Translations under genes and position numbers: made by a program
DNA from: Bugulina stolonifera
Taxonomy: Eukaryota > Bryozoa > Gymnolaemata > Cheilostomatida > Bugulidae
Direction: 5' to 3'
Length of the DNA: 64,000 nucleotides
Assembly: GCA_935421135.1 (NCBI GenBank)
Contig: OW285187.1
Coordinates: 33,110,818 to 33,174,817, forward strand
The notes under the pieces: model-generated
What the model was told of the DNA's origin: nothing
Database searches by the model: none
Seen by the model: only the letters and a program-made list of their open reading frames with translations
Part shown: positions 1-14,500 of the stretch, in pieces
How the letters are laid out: each line of letters opens with the position of its first letter
Position numbering within the stretch: position 1 is the first letter of the stretch

Positions 1-1226
1 TATAAATTATTTTGTTGTGAGACCACTTTGAATACAACTCTCACCCCATTTATGGATATGGAGTAGCCTCGTGTGGCCAGTTAGTACCAACACTGGCCTA
101 AGTACCAATGGTCAGCAGAATGTAACAGGATACTCTAACAACCAAACAACTGGATAGGCCTAGTAAGTGGTGGTCATCGCTGGCCTGGGGGCAATTCAGG
201 TAGGCCACTCTCATGCTAGCCTATATACAGGTTTTTGCAGACTCCAAATACCATTACACTAATATTAATACGCCCACAAGTTTATCTCCCTCACACACTT
301 AATCAAATAAAAGAAACGATGACTGACTAGCCTGTGGCCTATGATACATGGTATGTGGTATTGTTTTAAGTTATCAATATGGTATCAGTATTCTACTTGC
401 AACTCCTCAAAAACAAGATGTCAGGTATAATAGACATGTACATGTATTAGATGTGAGGGTAGATGTAGGTGTACATGTATGTATATCTATGTAACTACGT
501 ACGGCGTGCCTGGGATGTGTCTAATATATGAATACATATCTACACTGTATGTATAATAATGTATAATAGACGTAGAAGTGTTTAGATCAAATGTAGCCTA
601 CCTGTAATATTTAGTGATGTCAGACCAGACTCAAGGCTGTATGATTTCACCCAAATATATTGTGTTGATGGCCATGAGTTATTTAGGCAGGTGGTTACAT
701 CTGTAATTATTACTCATGCTCTTAACTTGTCAACAGAAAATTTTTGACAGCTGCCTACTCTCTATTTGCAATTAGCCCACCAGTCGGGCGCTTGTTAGAA
801 GGAGTTGGTAAGTGCTTCAAGTATCGGATTAGCTTTAGGATTTCAAATGTATTTAAATTTTCAGTTCTCTACATATGCAGATAGCTAATGGAAGTACTGC
901 TGTGTATATGTATATCTCTCCAGATGTATTAACTTATACAAGGATGTTATATGGTTTCCTAATAACACACCTCTTAGATCTATTAGCATATTTTGTCAAG
1001 TTCTTCAATAAAGAAAAGATTGTAGTTTATCATTAACAGTTACTTGATGCTATATTTGTTTGACCTTCTGCCAACATTACTCTGAATCACCTACATCCAA
1101 ATTGTACAATCATTTACATCACATGATATCATGTAGCATTACGATAATCATATTGAATCTTTGAACGGAAGTTATCTTCTCTCTATCATGAATGTGCTGT
1201 GCTGTTTAACTAGAGTATTTCAGAGT
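1..1226. other. Left-edge spacer without a supported gene
   Basis: This stretch is AT-rich and contains short TACATGTA-type palindromes (for example near 433-455). I found no run of exons with matching phases on either strand. One isolated plus-strand exon-like stretch at 737-807 is discussed under rejected items. The rightmost part probably includes the 3' untranslated region of the minus-strand TGF-beta gene, which ends its coding at 1558. Confidence 0.5.
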
Positions 1227-1232
1227 TTTATT
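1227..1232 (-). terminator. Candidate poly(A) signal of the TGF-beta gene
   Basis: TTTATT on the plus strand reads AATAAA on the minus strand, about 330 nt past the ligand's stop codon. The spacing is plausible for a 3' untranslated region, but AT-rich DNA produces this hexamer often by chance. Confidence 0.3.
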
Positions 1233-1557
1233 AAAATTATCTCTAATAAAGTAAAAAAATAATAAATAAAAGTCAATATAGCTTGACACATTGATTGGCA
1301 AAAGAAGCTACAAAAGTCATTAGACAACTCTTTGGCATAGGAAGTGCAGAGTGGAGGTATGGGCCGATTAGAATGGATTCTCTCTTTTCAAGGTTTTTAC
1401 TTAGATATAATATTAAAAGCCTTCAAAAAACAGGAAAATACCATAATGATCTTGTCATGAGAAAACATATTATTACAGTAACTGAAAAAGATTTGGCTAC
1501 CCAAGCCTTCGTTACATTGTGCAGGTACGAGGTTAATACTGACTGCAAGAGTGCCTG

Positions 1558-3763
1558 CTATACACAGGCACATTTGCTTACAATAAACTCTTCGTATTCA
1601 GTGACGGCTACCTCGTCTGTTTGAGTATCGTGATATATATAGAATAGTTTGTCGTACTCCACTGGTGCGCATCGTTTCTCTAAACTTAAAGTGTCTTTCA
1701 CACGAGCCCAGAATGTATGGAGCTTGTGATTGTTAGGGCATCCCCCAGTACAAATATATGCTCTAATATATTCACCGTCGAATAAATGATCGGGAAGACC
1801 GACATCTGCAGCGCGTATATTAACTGGTTTACGGCAGCATCCACCAGGACTACAGACCTCCTGACTATTTATGTCTCGACGCTGCCTTCTTTTGACTGAT
1901 ATAGATTTTTCATATGTGACTACATTTAGAGAAGGTAGAGTAATACTGTCAATGCTAGTAGGAGTCAATATTTGAGAGATGTTTTGAGTGGTACACTCTA
2001 TTTCTATACCCTTGTTCATGCCAGGCTCAGTTACCCAGCTCTGTACTATATCTGTTACATCTATTTTAATCCAACCAGATTGTGCTAAGGATATGACTTT
2101 TGAAGTGACGAGACGTCTTAAGCCTCCAGGCAGTGTCTGGTATACTAGCAGCACCGTATTGTAACCAACATTTCTATTTGGCAATGTGTTCAAGTCTTTG
2201 GATGCTAATTCTTTCTCAGTTGATTGAGCTAATAATAAATTCTGTCGTCTGTGTAGACTGAGGGTAGCTGATTGCACTTTTGTCTCCTTAGTGTAATCTG
2301 TAGGTTGAGCTATATTTACAGGGAAGGTATAATATCCAGATTCTGCACCTTTCTCTAAAACGAAAATGAGGCTGCGATTGTAAATATGCAATGTAACACG
2401 AAATGAAGAAAAACATAATGTAAACAGGTAATATGGTAGTCAAAATTGAAAAACAAAAAGTTGATTTATGCATTTATTGACCATAAGTTGACAAATGAGT
2501 GTAGAATAATATGTAGCTTATGCTAATGTTACTGGTTAAAATACATTTTTCTTTCACCTCAAACTAGCATAGGAAACCAAGCACCGAGACATTGACTCTC
2601 TAATTTGTATATTAGTATAGATAATGTATACACACTTGCTGTTTTACTAGTGCAAGTTGTGTGTATATAAAACCTTAATTTATGGCATTTCAGCAGAAAT
2701 GAGTAAATACCAGTAGTATCTTATATCTACCTCAAAGCCTATTTCTAGTATACTATAACAAAATAATTTATTAGTTTTGCAAATGAATATTATTTATCAA
2801 AATATTAGTATAGTGAATTTCCAAATGCACATAGTTAGCTTGAATATATTTATAATATAAGCAGTGTTTTGGCAACACACCTGGCAACTTTAGCCTTGTT
2901 TTTATATGTTTCGGCCTTTTCTATTCAATGAAATATCAATATTTTGTATCCAGTATCAATCTGGTTTAAGGTGGCACATGATAAATGAACAGCTCGTAAT
3001 TTGAGCGATCTATTGGTTAACAAAAATCTCAAACATCCAGCTGCTAAATTTATATTAATGAAGCTTTTGTCAAGTGGTTAGCAATGAAATGGATATACCT
3101 TAATTACAAAATATATATTGGTTTAAAAGTATACAATGTTTACTTGAGAAAACAAAACACTTTATTTAATATGTGACATAATTTGTATCACTGCTATTGT
3201 GCGTGGGCAAGTTTAGTTTATTATGCACTAAAATGTACATGAATATATGGAGATCTGAAGAATTAAGTAGGCCGCTTGAACAAAAAAAATATGTTATTCT
3301 GTAAATGCCTGCTGATGAATTCTCCAGCCTTATCTAATGTCATCACTAGCAATAATTACAACTTAGGAGTTATTTGCACCTGCGAACTAGGTCATAATGT
3401 AGGACATTATTACTTACCTATGGATTTGTAGGAATGTATATCCCGCCTATATATAGGCTCTTCTTTTTCCTTTGTATTGTCTAGTTCGTTTAGTTCTTGC
3501 AACTTCTCTCTATACTGCCGGAGTAACCTTCGTTTCTCCTCGAGGGTTACGTTTAGTTTTGATAACGAATTGTATATATTAGGATGAGTCTGAGCATGAC
3601 CTCTCATCTTTTCCTTCAGAGCTTCTATTTTATACGTAATTGTGTCTACAGGTGGCGCCACCAACGGAATAGAGTTTTTATCCAATATAGAGATACTTTT
3701 AGAGATTGTGTTAGTGACGAGTGATATTAGTGCTAGTACAATAGTCCAGGTTGAGATAAGCAT
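1558..3763 (-). CDS. TGF-beta superfamily ligand precursor (two exons)
   Basis: Exon 1 is 3763-3418 (ATG at 3763, donor GTAAGT) and exon 2 is 2354-1558 (acceptor TTTTAG, TAG stop at 1560-1558). Both splice in phase 1, giving 380 residues, a normal length for this family. Residues 1 to about 22 form a hydrophobic signal peptide. A helical prodomain with an NVT glycosylation site follows. A basic furin-type site, KRRQRR, ends near residue 275. The mature part is about 105 residues with a cystine-knot pattern: an N-terminal Cys four residues before a Cys-Cys pair, CTGGC (the knot ring CxGxC), one Cys in KRCAPVEY, and a terminal CAC. The position usually holding the interchain Cys is lysine or arginine, not Cys, so a covalent dimer is not expected. 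It is secreted and should act through Ser/Thr kinase receptors. The family is certain; the subfamily (TGF-beta, activin or BMP-like) is not. Confidence 0.9.
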
Positions 3764-6700
3764 TGTCAGGACAACTCATTCCACAGCATACGCCTATGAC
3801 TGTAACAGAGAATATACGTATGATCACTCTATGCACTAAAATTATGCAAATTTGAAATCTGTTGTGGAAAAAGTTCTTTATATGCTGCGGAGAGCACGTG
3901 TTGTAATATTGTACCTGATTTTGATTGGCTAAAAGCAGCCAGTTCTTTTGAATCAGTTGAATGGATCAGCTGCTGCTGCTAATCAAAATTAATGCAAAGC
4001 AACATTCTAATAGTAGTTCCATACACACCGAACAATAAGCAACAAGGTTGTACAATACTTGTAAATAATAATACACATTTACCAAGCAACCAAAAACTGT
4101 TTACATTTGTTTTTTTAAAACCAACTTTTAAGTAAATAAGCCAACGCTATGTTGCAATTGATGATTGTACACTTTAAATGGAAAAATTTTCCAGCATAAA
4201 ACTATAAAAATTCATTCAGAAAATCCACATGAATTGTTGTTCTACAAAAATGTTAAACAGCTTCAGATCGCATGATCATAGGTGTGGCATTGGTCAATAT
4301 TTGTAAAGCAAAGCTTTTGAAAACTGTACAAAAAATATTTTCTTGAACGTTTTTAACACTAGTAATGAAGCTAATTATGTAAAGAAGATATTCGCTAAGC
4401 TTGTTATACTGATGAGAGGTACACTCTAGCAGCACATGGCCACATGCATACACATACTCTATAAACGTGATCACTCAAACCAACATCTCCAAAAACAATG
4501 ATGCACAATTTTAATGTTGAGTGCTATGCAAATCAAGTATTCTATAATCTCACCGTTTTAGTAGAAAATGTTTATTTATCCTTAGGTACGGCAGTATAAT
4601 ATCTTAGAACTGTCAGCTCGGTGTAATATAGAGTACTGTTATTATGTTTTAGTCCGATGTTGAGCAGTGACAAAGAGCGATGTTGTCTGTTACGCATTGA
4701 TATACCGTGTGAGCAGAGTGCAGTCAATGAGCAGTCTATATATTCCACACAATAATATTATCTAAGGACTTTCTGTCCAATCAATCAAGTGCTTTCATAC
4801 AGGCTACAGCACAGTGCACATCACACATTAGTTACACTACAACATTATTATAATTTAGTGGCAGGTACAGTGTAGATGTAGTCGTATATACAACATACAT
4901 GAAGCTACAATTATATGGTGATGCAGTAAACACCCTTGCATTGTCTAGGTCTAGGATAGTCTCCTACAATGCATTGTAAAGTAACCCACTGTTTGTTTGG
5001 ATACACAAATAATTACTACCATAAATATAACCGGAAAAATCTAACAACTGAACAATGGTACTTTTCATACCCTTGGATCTGGCAACTGTGAAAATATGAG
5101 TTTTTTCCAGTTAATTGTATGAATGGAAACATTGTAGGCGAAGAGTTGCAGCGTTTATGCCTGGCACAAATCATACTAAGTACTGTTGACTATTTTCTCA
5201 GATGAAGATCTTGTTTGTTTACTTTAATATCTATTATGTTAAGGAGAAGAAGAAATGTAAATATTATTTAATTACATTCGAAATATACACTGTGGATGCC
5301 ATAATAGCCATAATATTTCAAAAGTAAAGAAACCATACTATAAAGTGAGTTTGCTATTGTTTTCACTGTATATGATAATAACATTATGCTGTAATTTTTC
5401 TGGTTCTGTCAATAATAAGTAAACAAATGTGTAATGCAATACTTTACTATTGTGGTGATTTAACACAAAGCATGATGTGGCCCCTTTCATCAAATGCAAG
5501 TCATCCTGACATGTCCGTTCATTATTTAGACAGCCTTATGTGTACATATTACATAGTAATGACATAAATTCAAATTTACAAACGGTAAAGGTTAGATTAC
5601 AAAACAGCCCTCAAAGCTTAAATAATAAATTTGTATATTATTATAAATAAAAAAACTTATAAGCTAGCATCGATAAATCATGCAGCTATTAATGGGGGAG
5701 TGGGCCGCTGTGAGTGGGCAGATAAATGAATAGTTTTAATATAGGAACTCCTTGTGAATCTGACATCGAACAAACTAGGACCATTAAGTTCAACTTATTT
5801 CACTACTCTCTGTCTCTTACATTACCATGTTATTAAGTTATTACGTACTGTAAAGTTCATTGGCTTCGAAATGCATTTGGCATGTATAAGTATATACCAA
5901 CAGATATGCTTATATTATAACATGTACATGTATATCTCTGTTACACAAGTTGACCTAGTGATAATAAACTAATTATATTTAGAACTGTCTGGAATGACCT
6001 TCACCTTGATAAAATAGCATGCCCAAAGTGACTGTCTACTTGCTAATATAGGAAATAGTTGCACCTGCAATGCATATTTTATTTTCGTTTATTTGGTTTT
6101 TGTATCCACCAGCATATCTGAGGTGAAAATTGGAATTATTATGTAATTAGTCTATTGCAGCAAATGTTGTTACATTATTTCCTTAATTAAACTTTCTACA
6201 TTATTTTAGGTCATGGGTTGCAAGCATTTGTCTTGTTTAAGAGGCTTCATTACTCATGAAAATAAAACTTGAAAATATATTCTTATACTGTAGGATGTAG
6301 ACTATTGTATTATTATGTTGTGTGCGGTAGGTGTAGGTGATTGTTCCTTTACAGTGAATACATGTATATTCTGAGTGTCTGCCAAAAAATATTACCACTT
6401 ATTTACTGTTGTACAACACTTAGAAATTCTATATAGGAGTTATTACAATTATACTTGATCCACCCAGGTGCCTCAACAGGCCAAAAGATTCAATGTTGTG
6501 ACTGTGTATCCTAATACACAGCCAGCAATAACTTATTATAGAAGAAAGACAACTCCGAGTGAAAAGTCGCCCAATGAGGCTACCAAAATTATAGATTTAT
6601 GAATATCAAATAAATAAATAGTACACGTAAATAAAATTGATAAATTATAAATAATAACAAAACAAATATTATTTCAGAATACAGTTTGAATTTTTAAGTG

Positions 6701-8597
6701 GTTACTGGGGCGCCATATTGAATTTTGTTTACGGTGTTGTAGCGCCACACTATATTCAGAACAAAAATCCAAGTGCCCTTGCTTGAATACTTGTATTTGT
6801 AGCCTAATTTCACTATTTATTTGATAATATTTACTATGATATTTTTTATGTTATTTACAAAAAGTACAGTAATGGAAATGAAAGCGGCGTTCGTTTTTTA
6901 ATAATAGCTATTATTCACAATGTGACAATTGAATACAAATTTTAAATTAAATTTAATAATAAATAAAATTAAATATAATTATTATTATTAATAATAATAT
7001 TAATTATTATTATATTGTTAAAAATTTAATTTAACAGATGTATAAAAATAAATAAAAATGCAAAAAAATCTCAGCTAAAATCCCAGTGAGAAGACTCTTG
7101 ATGAAAAATATAGCGGATGCCATGTGAATGCTAACAACTTATTGTATGTGAAAGTACTGTACTTGCACTATAATAGCTTTTTGGTTAGGGCAATTAGAAG
7201 TTGTGAAGTTTCAGACTGAACAAATCTAATTTGCATATGGTGATTATTCAATAACGTAACACAATATGTTGGGTGTATTGAAGTGACCCGTGAAATTCTC
7301 CACACATCATTGCCATTACTCCATTTCCATATTAGGAAGGGCGCATCCCTTCTGTCATTGTATTCTATGAGCAAAGTAAAGTATTTTATATTTAAGCTTA
7401 ATGTATTTAGTGTATATGATGTATGTACTATCTATTAAAGTTCCTGGGTTGCTACACATATCACCTGCAATAGGTATAATGTTATGAAGAAATTAAGTCA
7501 GAAATTCTGTTTTTGTATGTATACATATTGAAACTATTTGTAATGCTATATATCAGTATGAGCTGAAAATCTCCCAAATTGTGATGCAACTAAGTGTAGA
7601 CCACCATTTTTAATATGACAAATTTGAAATTTAGTACTTGAACTAAAATATTAATTGATTATAGAAGTTATCTTAGTGTGCTTTACTGTGACTCAGGCCT
7701 AATTCACTTGAGAATCATTTGATAATGACTAGTTGCTACTACATTATCTTATTGATGGCATAAGGTCCAATGTGCTTATCTATTTAAACTGATTCATGCT
7801 GAACAGCAGAACTCATTTTGACAATGCCAATTTTAGATGTCCAATTACAATAGAATTATTTTTGAATTTACCAAAGGTAGTAAACAGGGCTGCAAATAGC
7901 GCTTTCCATCTCTACCTGGTCTATATTCTAGGCAAAGAAATATGGTTCATTCCATTGCCATGTAAATTTAAATTAACACACTGGCCATGGTTACTCAAAT
8001 AGATTTCCTTACAATGAAAAAAAATATCTAAATTGTAAGGGCTGGTTCCCATTCAGCCTAGAAAGCTGCATTTAGTTCAGCACTTAACTGATAATCCATA
8101 GCCAAGCTTTTCTTTTTCTGAAAATCAAGTAAGTGTATTTACGTAGTTCAACATGATAACTGTACAACGCTAGTCATAAATGGTTTTATATGCAGTAGAG
8201 GAAAGACCGTTCTGATTTCTCATAGAAACGCCTACTAGTGAATCCTTTAATGCAGTCAGAGTCAACGCTGCATAATGTTACTGTAGATTTTTATGTTGTA
8301 TCTCTTTAGATTTGGAGAAGCAATAGCTCAAGCTGAGTGATCATTAACTTAGCAATGATTGATTCTATATTCGGTTAGTACAACTTACCTGAGGTAGGCA
8401 TCTCTAGATACACAAACTTCATGAATATTTATATTTATTTCATATCTTTCATTACCTCGGCACCTGCAGTGTTACTAGCATTGTAGTTACTAGCTGGTCT
8501 AACTTTGGCTTTTAGCCAATCCACTCCATGTATTTACATTTTAGTTTCCTGATATAGCTCATTATATAAACCAATTTAGAAGTGTTACTCAACCGGA
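3764..8597. other. Intergenic spacer between divergent TGF-beta and CC2D2A
   Basis: About 4.8 kb separates two divergently transcribed genes, so both promoters should lie here. I see no convincing coding exon on either strand. Composition is strongly AT-rich, with a low-complexity TAA/ATT tract near 6940-7035. Short palindromes occur, such as TACAATGCATTGTA near 4966. No recognisable transposon ends were found. Confidence 0.6.
6940..7035. repeat. AT-only low-complexity tract
   Basis: Nearly pure A/T sequence built from AAT, TTA and ATT triplets. Stretches of ATTATTATT and TAATAATAA face each other and could fold back. It probably arose as a microsatellite, possibly the tail of an old retrotransposon copy. 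It lies in the TGF-beta/CC2D2A spacer and has no visible coding content. Confidence 0.6.
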
Positions 8598-11500
8598 ATG
8601 GCTACTAAAAGGTGAGAGTTCTCCATTTATTCCAATTTATAGGGTTGCATACCTAATTTTTTGCTTTTCCACAATTGTTGGTAGAATAAATCTATGATGC
8701 TACTTTTTTATACGGCATTTCTAAATAAATTCGTTCGATGCTATATAGTGGGATATCTGGCAGTGTGTGGTATTCAATTTTTTGGCTTGTGAGTAGTGTG
8801 TCAATACATGAGATAAGATTGGTTAATGTTTTTTCAGAGAAATGATGGAAAGGATGAAGCAGCGGAGAAGGGCCATGCAGGACACTCAGGAAACAAACGC
8901 TGACCTCAGCGAGACTGCTGCTTCTGCTAACTCTACCTGGGTATGAAAGTAAACTTATTTCCATTCATGAGTCAGCGTAATTTAAGCCTACGTAACGACA
9001 CATCATTCTGATAAAGTATTGATAAGTAATCTACTACTGGCATCCTACACTGCTAGAGTACATCCAGCTGGGGAATTTACATTAGGTTAATATTCTAGTG
9101 AAATATCGGTATGCGTAGGTCTATAATCCATATTTTCAATGAAATTTAGATTTAAAAATAGATTTACATGCAATCTCCCCATAGTACATGGTGGACAATA
9201 ATAACACTACTAGATGCTTGGCAGCCTTTGCTCTAACTGCAAAAAGTTTAACTCATAATAATAGCAATTATGTAAATATTGTCATAGTATAATTATAGCC
9301 CAAACATTGTTTTGTTTTCATGGAACATAAATAGTACATTGACTATTCCCTTAATGGCTCACCAGTAAAAGAGACCAATTTTATTTACAAGTTCAATGTC
9401 TTGTATATTCTGACAGTGGTGTAATAACTTAGTATTAAATGAAAGGATGCTCTACACCTACCTACCTAGTCGAGGCTGGTTACAGATTTCAGAATACACA
9501 ATTAATCTTGATGTACATTGGAGATAAAATTGGGCTTATAAGTTTTTATTTAGAAACTTTTTCTGTAGATGTTTGCTATCAATCTTAGGTAAATTTGACA
9601 AAAATAGTAATCACTTACATATACATGTATATACAGCATACAGACAGCAGTTTTGTTGGAATTCGTTTTCTACAAATGTGGTTGCTTTTTATCAAAATAT
9701 GTAAATTAAGTAGCTTGTTTCTGTGTTGTCTGTCTAATAGAAAATACCTACACCAAGATAATATTTACCATTATTTTCAAGTAGACTGGTGAGTGGTGTT
9801 TGTTTGGAGAATAATTGTATAATAATATATTACCTGGATGTGTATTTGATATACACACACATGTGTGTTCAATCAGGCAAACATGTTCTACAGGACTGAA
9901 AATTTAAAAAAAAAGTACGAATGATGATCATCTCTTCAGATCGCCCACTTAGTCTTACCTCAGGTTACACTGCTTGACCACTAGAATTTTCAGCAATAAT
10001 ACTATAATAGTGCATTCTACTATCCCTTAGTAAGTTAGTATATACAAGTACATAGTGCAAGTATGCTATGATAGAGGCTATACAGTGCTGTAGTCACTCA
10101 TTGTGAAACTGCAGACACCTAGTTTTTTGCATATTGTGCGATAGATTTCTATTGGATGCAGACAAAATCTTCTCTGCTGTTAAACAATACCTTCCCTGAG
10201 TAATGTTGCACTTACAAATACATGTACATTATGTTTGTGATGAAATTATGTCTTACTTTTAAGCTGTGGGAAAGAACACTTTCGTAGCTGCAGTTGCAAT
10301 AATCAGTCATGTTTATGCTTGGTCTTGAATCAATTGGTTAGAGAGTGCTGTCTAGCTATCCATTAGAATATTGGCAAGTGACAAGGGGTGGACACGGTAA
10401 TTTTGCCTCAAGCTATGGCTGTCTGTCGCTAGATGAAAGGATTTGTATACAGGAAGTAAATTAAGCATGTGTGTCCCTGGTGTACTCTTCTGCAGTGCAT
10501 CGCATATCAGCCACGTGCCTTGAGTGATATTCTGCAGCGCTGACACAAAACTTTTAATATTTTACGTCATCAAGTATAAAATAATAGTGTCACCATAAAC
10601 AACTCATTAGTAATTGTTATCTCTTACTCATAATATGATAATATGTAAATAAATACATATGTATACATGTAGTAGCGGGTGATGTCAGAGGAACTTCCAT
10701 GTTATAATATAATAACTGTATATTAGTTTTTAATTAGAAGATGCCAGCACTTTAATAGTACAACATAATTGTGTACAAGTTGTCATATAATAGTTTAACT
10801 GTTTGTATACCCTGGTGAGCATTGAAGTTTTACAACTATTAGCTATTTTCTGACATTTACCTCATGGGGTTGCTTACTTTGCTAAATCTACTTGAGGGCT
10901 ACATAGTCCATGTATGTGTATAGTTTGTAGTATACAGCTCAGTGGGTGTTAATTACAGTAAGCTTGTCATTACTGCCTACTTGCTAGCATCTACGCAAGT
11001 CTAATTTCCAAGTAGACTTTACACATATTTAATATATTCAAGTGGAATATGAGTTTTGGTGTCATAATTATGTTTTATTGTAATTGCTTTGAGTATTATC
11101 CTGCAATGTTGTTATAATATTACACTGGCAGCAATGTATTGGCTAATATGTGGCAGCATTTTACATTTCCGATTGGCCGTTAATTTCATTGAGCTAGTGG
11201 GGCCCTAAAGTGTCGACTTATGTAATTATAATGGACTCTAGCTGTGCATAGGCTGTATATTTGTAATATTCTAGCTTACTTAGTGCTGAACTTCTTGGAC
11301 ATTGCAGAACAAATTATATTTCTATATTTAACCCAATTCTGTAGATGACCCTGGTCAGTTGTAAATAATTTTACAGGATATCCTTCCTTCCAATTATGGT
11401 GATGTAATGTTATTATTGTAAAGCATGGTCATGACAGAGTAGCTGACCAGCTTCATTATTACTGTGAGATTAATTTAACTGTAGGTAGTGTGTACTGCTG

Positions 11501-14500
11501 TCACTGTGTGCTATGTATTGTGTATAGTAAGGTTATTATCTCCCCTGTAAATATACTCTCCAAACACCATAAATTTTTTATATAGTTCAATAGTTCAGTG
11601 TTAGGTTCTGTCTGTAACAATAACTATTAAAGTTAGAGACAGCATCTGTATGACTCTCATGGCACTACATATACATGTATTGTAGGGAGCTGCGATGGAA
11701 ACTACGAGTAACGTTCGACATCAGCCAGGGGTCAAGGTTAGTCACCGTAGTATACGTAGTAGATGTACGTATTGTCACATTGTATTCGGTGGGCAGCTGA
11801 AGGACGCGTCTACCTACTGTAATGATTAGCCCACACATTGTTTCTTGTAAACCCACATGGTCTTGCAGCAGAGAGCGGCAATCTCTTGTACATAGGTATA
11901 TTATCTTCTTGGTATTGCTGTAGGCGGGATTTCCTCCAGAGATGATTTGTAAAAATTGCATTCGGATTCGCTAAGAGGTGGGTTATATAGCATTGATTAA
12001 TAACAGTTTCAAATGTTTTCACAGATGTTGGAAGACGTGGACAGAGCTGATGGCATGGTACAAGAGCTGGAAGCTAGGCGTACTGAGAAAAAGAAAGAGG
12101 TAAGGTACTGCGCAACATGTAGTCTACTAGCTACGTTGTATGTGTACGTTCGCCTTGGTGTAGCTTGTTACTAATATCATAGGTATGGTGACTGATATAC
12201 CTATAAATGAAATTGGCAAGCATCTATTTTTTGTGAAAAAAAATTGTGTGTTGTTATAATAATATTGCGTTTTATTAGTATTATACATTTTTGGATGTGT
12301 GTACTTATTATTTTATCTATTATCAATTTATATAAAGTTAAGAATTTTTCATATCCTGTATTTGCGGAGTACTATGGTACTAAGCTTATGCAGTGTATAC
12401 TATGTATATCTATATTCTGAAATTGTGTACTGTTCTATGAATAGCTTTTTGTTATACTAGTTGTACTTATGTGGTGTATGTGTAAATGTATATGTAGTAT
12501 ATGTGTATTGTATGCGTAGTATATGTGTATTGTATGTGTGGTGTATGTGTAATGTATACATGTATGTGTAGTATATATTATATGTGGTATATGTATAGAA
12601 TACTAGTAGTGTATGTACAGTACATGTATGGTGTAACTTTCTAACTCTAGGCTATTATCTATTAGCTACTGTCCTTTTTTACACCTGCTGACTGTATTAT
12701 AAATACTCTGTAGCTGAGTAAGTCGCTACGTACGACTAGCACTGACGTAGCTGCTGAGATTCGTTCTGCTCGAAAGAAGTCATTTGACAAGGTGAAACGG
12801 TTCCCCGATGCTGACACAATAGAAGAAGATGAGGAGATTGAGGAGACAAACCTATTGGACCCGTCGACAGCAGAGCCAACTGACCCTGAGAGGTTAGAGG
12901 AAGCCGGCGGTAGTCAAATGCTTCGTATATCACAAGGTACACACATTTATATTCACATGCAACGGGCATGATTTTGACAATTAAAAAATTGCTCAGATTT
13001 CAACATGAAGAAAGTTAGTAGCTAACTCTTTTGAAACGTAGAATGTGATGAAATGGGTCTATAATTAGTTCTTATAAATTGATTGCTGGAGGAAATGACG
13101 TTATGCTCTGCACTCACTGGACACAGCAGACGTATAGGTTGACTTAAAGCATCCATCATCCCTGCTCCTAGTTTTTGTAGCAATAGCTGTGATGCGATAT
13201 GCAGCGATATCCGCACCATGTTGCTATATCACACTCCGAGTAGCTGCCAGGAAAATGGCGTTACTGCCCTCTTATCACTGGCACATCTTAATTCATTGAA
13301 ATGCTAAATTCATTTTTTAATTACTTTTTTATCGACAAACTTGTTTTGAACAAGGCCGATGGGTTAAAAATGGCCAACTGACTATTCACGGAATGGTGAT
13401 ATGTTGGCCTTCGAGTCATGGACACATTCTTTTAAAAATATTCTATTAATAGAATGAAAAATATTGTTGATTTGAAAGGAAAAATATATCCTGTTGGCCC
13501 CATTATACTTGTGACCAGACGTTGTTGGTGCATATTATGGCGATGATCCTTATCTTGGTGATTAGCCAGTGGTCAATACTGGACCTATTTACCAACTCCT
13601 CCTATCTGTGACAGAATGGGGTGGTGAGGTAGCCAAATTGACTGGATACAGTGTTTCACTGTTACATTATTACTTGTTCAGGAAATATAAGTTTTTCCTG
13701 AGTATTGATAAAGAGTATTGGTCTATAATATTTTCAGATAGAATTGTAGAATGTGATTGTATTCTGTCACACAGGATCGCTAAGGAGAGGTTCCGAAGGT
13801 TTTAATACACTGAGGGAGAAGTTAAGAAGTAAGGTGCAGTCTGGAATAAAGGTAAAAACTTAGCCCCACATACAGTGTACATTGTATGTTCCATTCCATG
13901 CTAAACTATTTATATTATTACATTACTACTACTCTTATAATTCCCCAGATCACACTTTTTGCATGATGTTTCCTTTTTTTCAACCGGATGATGTTATCTG
14001 CATTTAAATAATATTTTTCTGCATTATATTTGCTCAATAGTTTATAATTTGTAATCGAATTGATTTTCCGCTTGTTAAGTGGATAAAATTGCAACACTAA
14101 TTACACAATATTTGTAGAAGTTGTCCTGTTAATATTGACTGCTCATGTAGTCTGTTGTGTCATTATTTGTTAGATTTATTAATACCACATTAAACTAGAC
14201 GGATGTATGTATATATCTGTGCATCATAAGGTGAAGTATTGGCTATCGGGGAGTAATGAGAGACTGGACTGTCCAGGATATAGTGTAGTTTAGAGATTAC
14301 AACATGTGTAGTGATTAACAGACCTCCCACCACTCTCCAATTAAACTTATAAATCTTATAAATAGATTAGCTCATTATATTGGTCAATCAATACAAACTT
14401 AACACAGCGTCCATGATGCATGTTATAATTATCCAAGCGGCACCAACTGGACACAGCGTAGCGACAGCAAATATGCACACTGTAATAATACCATATACCT

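Noticed and set aside
737..807. Plus-strand exon-like stretch encoding TAAYSLFAISPPVGRLLEG, bounded by CAACAG and GTAAGT, resembling a transporter (MFS) membrane segment
   Set aside because: It is short and isolated; I found no partner exon in phase on either side before the minus-strand TGF-beta gene, so it may be chance.
1295..1624. 109-codon plus-strand open frame
   Set aside because: It overlaps the end of the TGF-beta coding exon on the other strand, begins at a non-ATG codon and matches no family.
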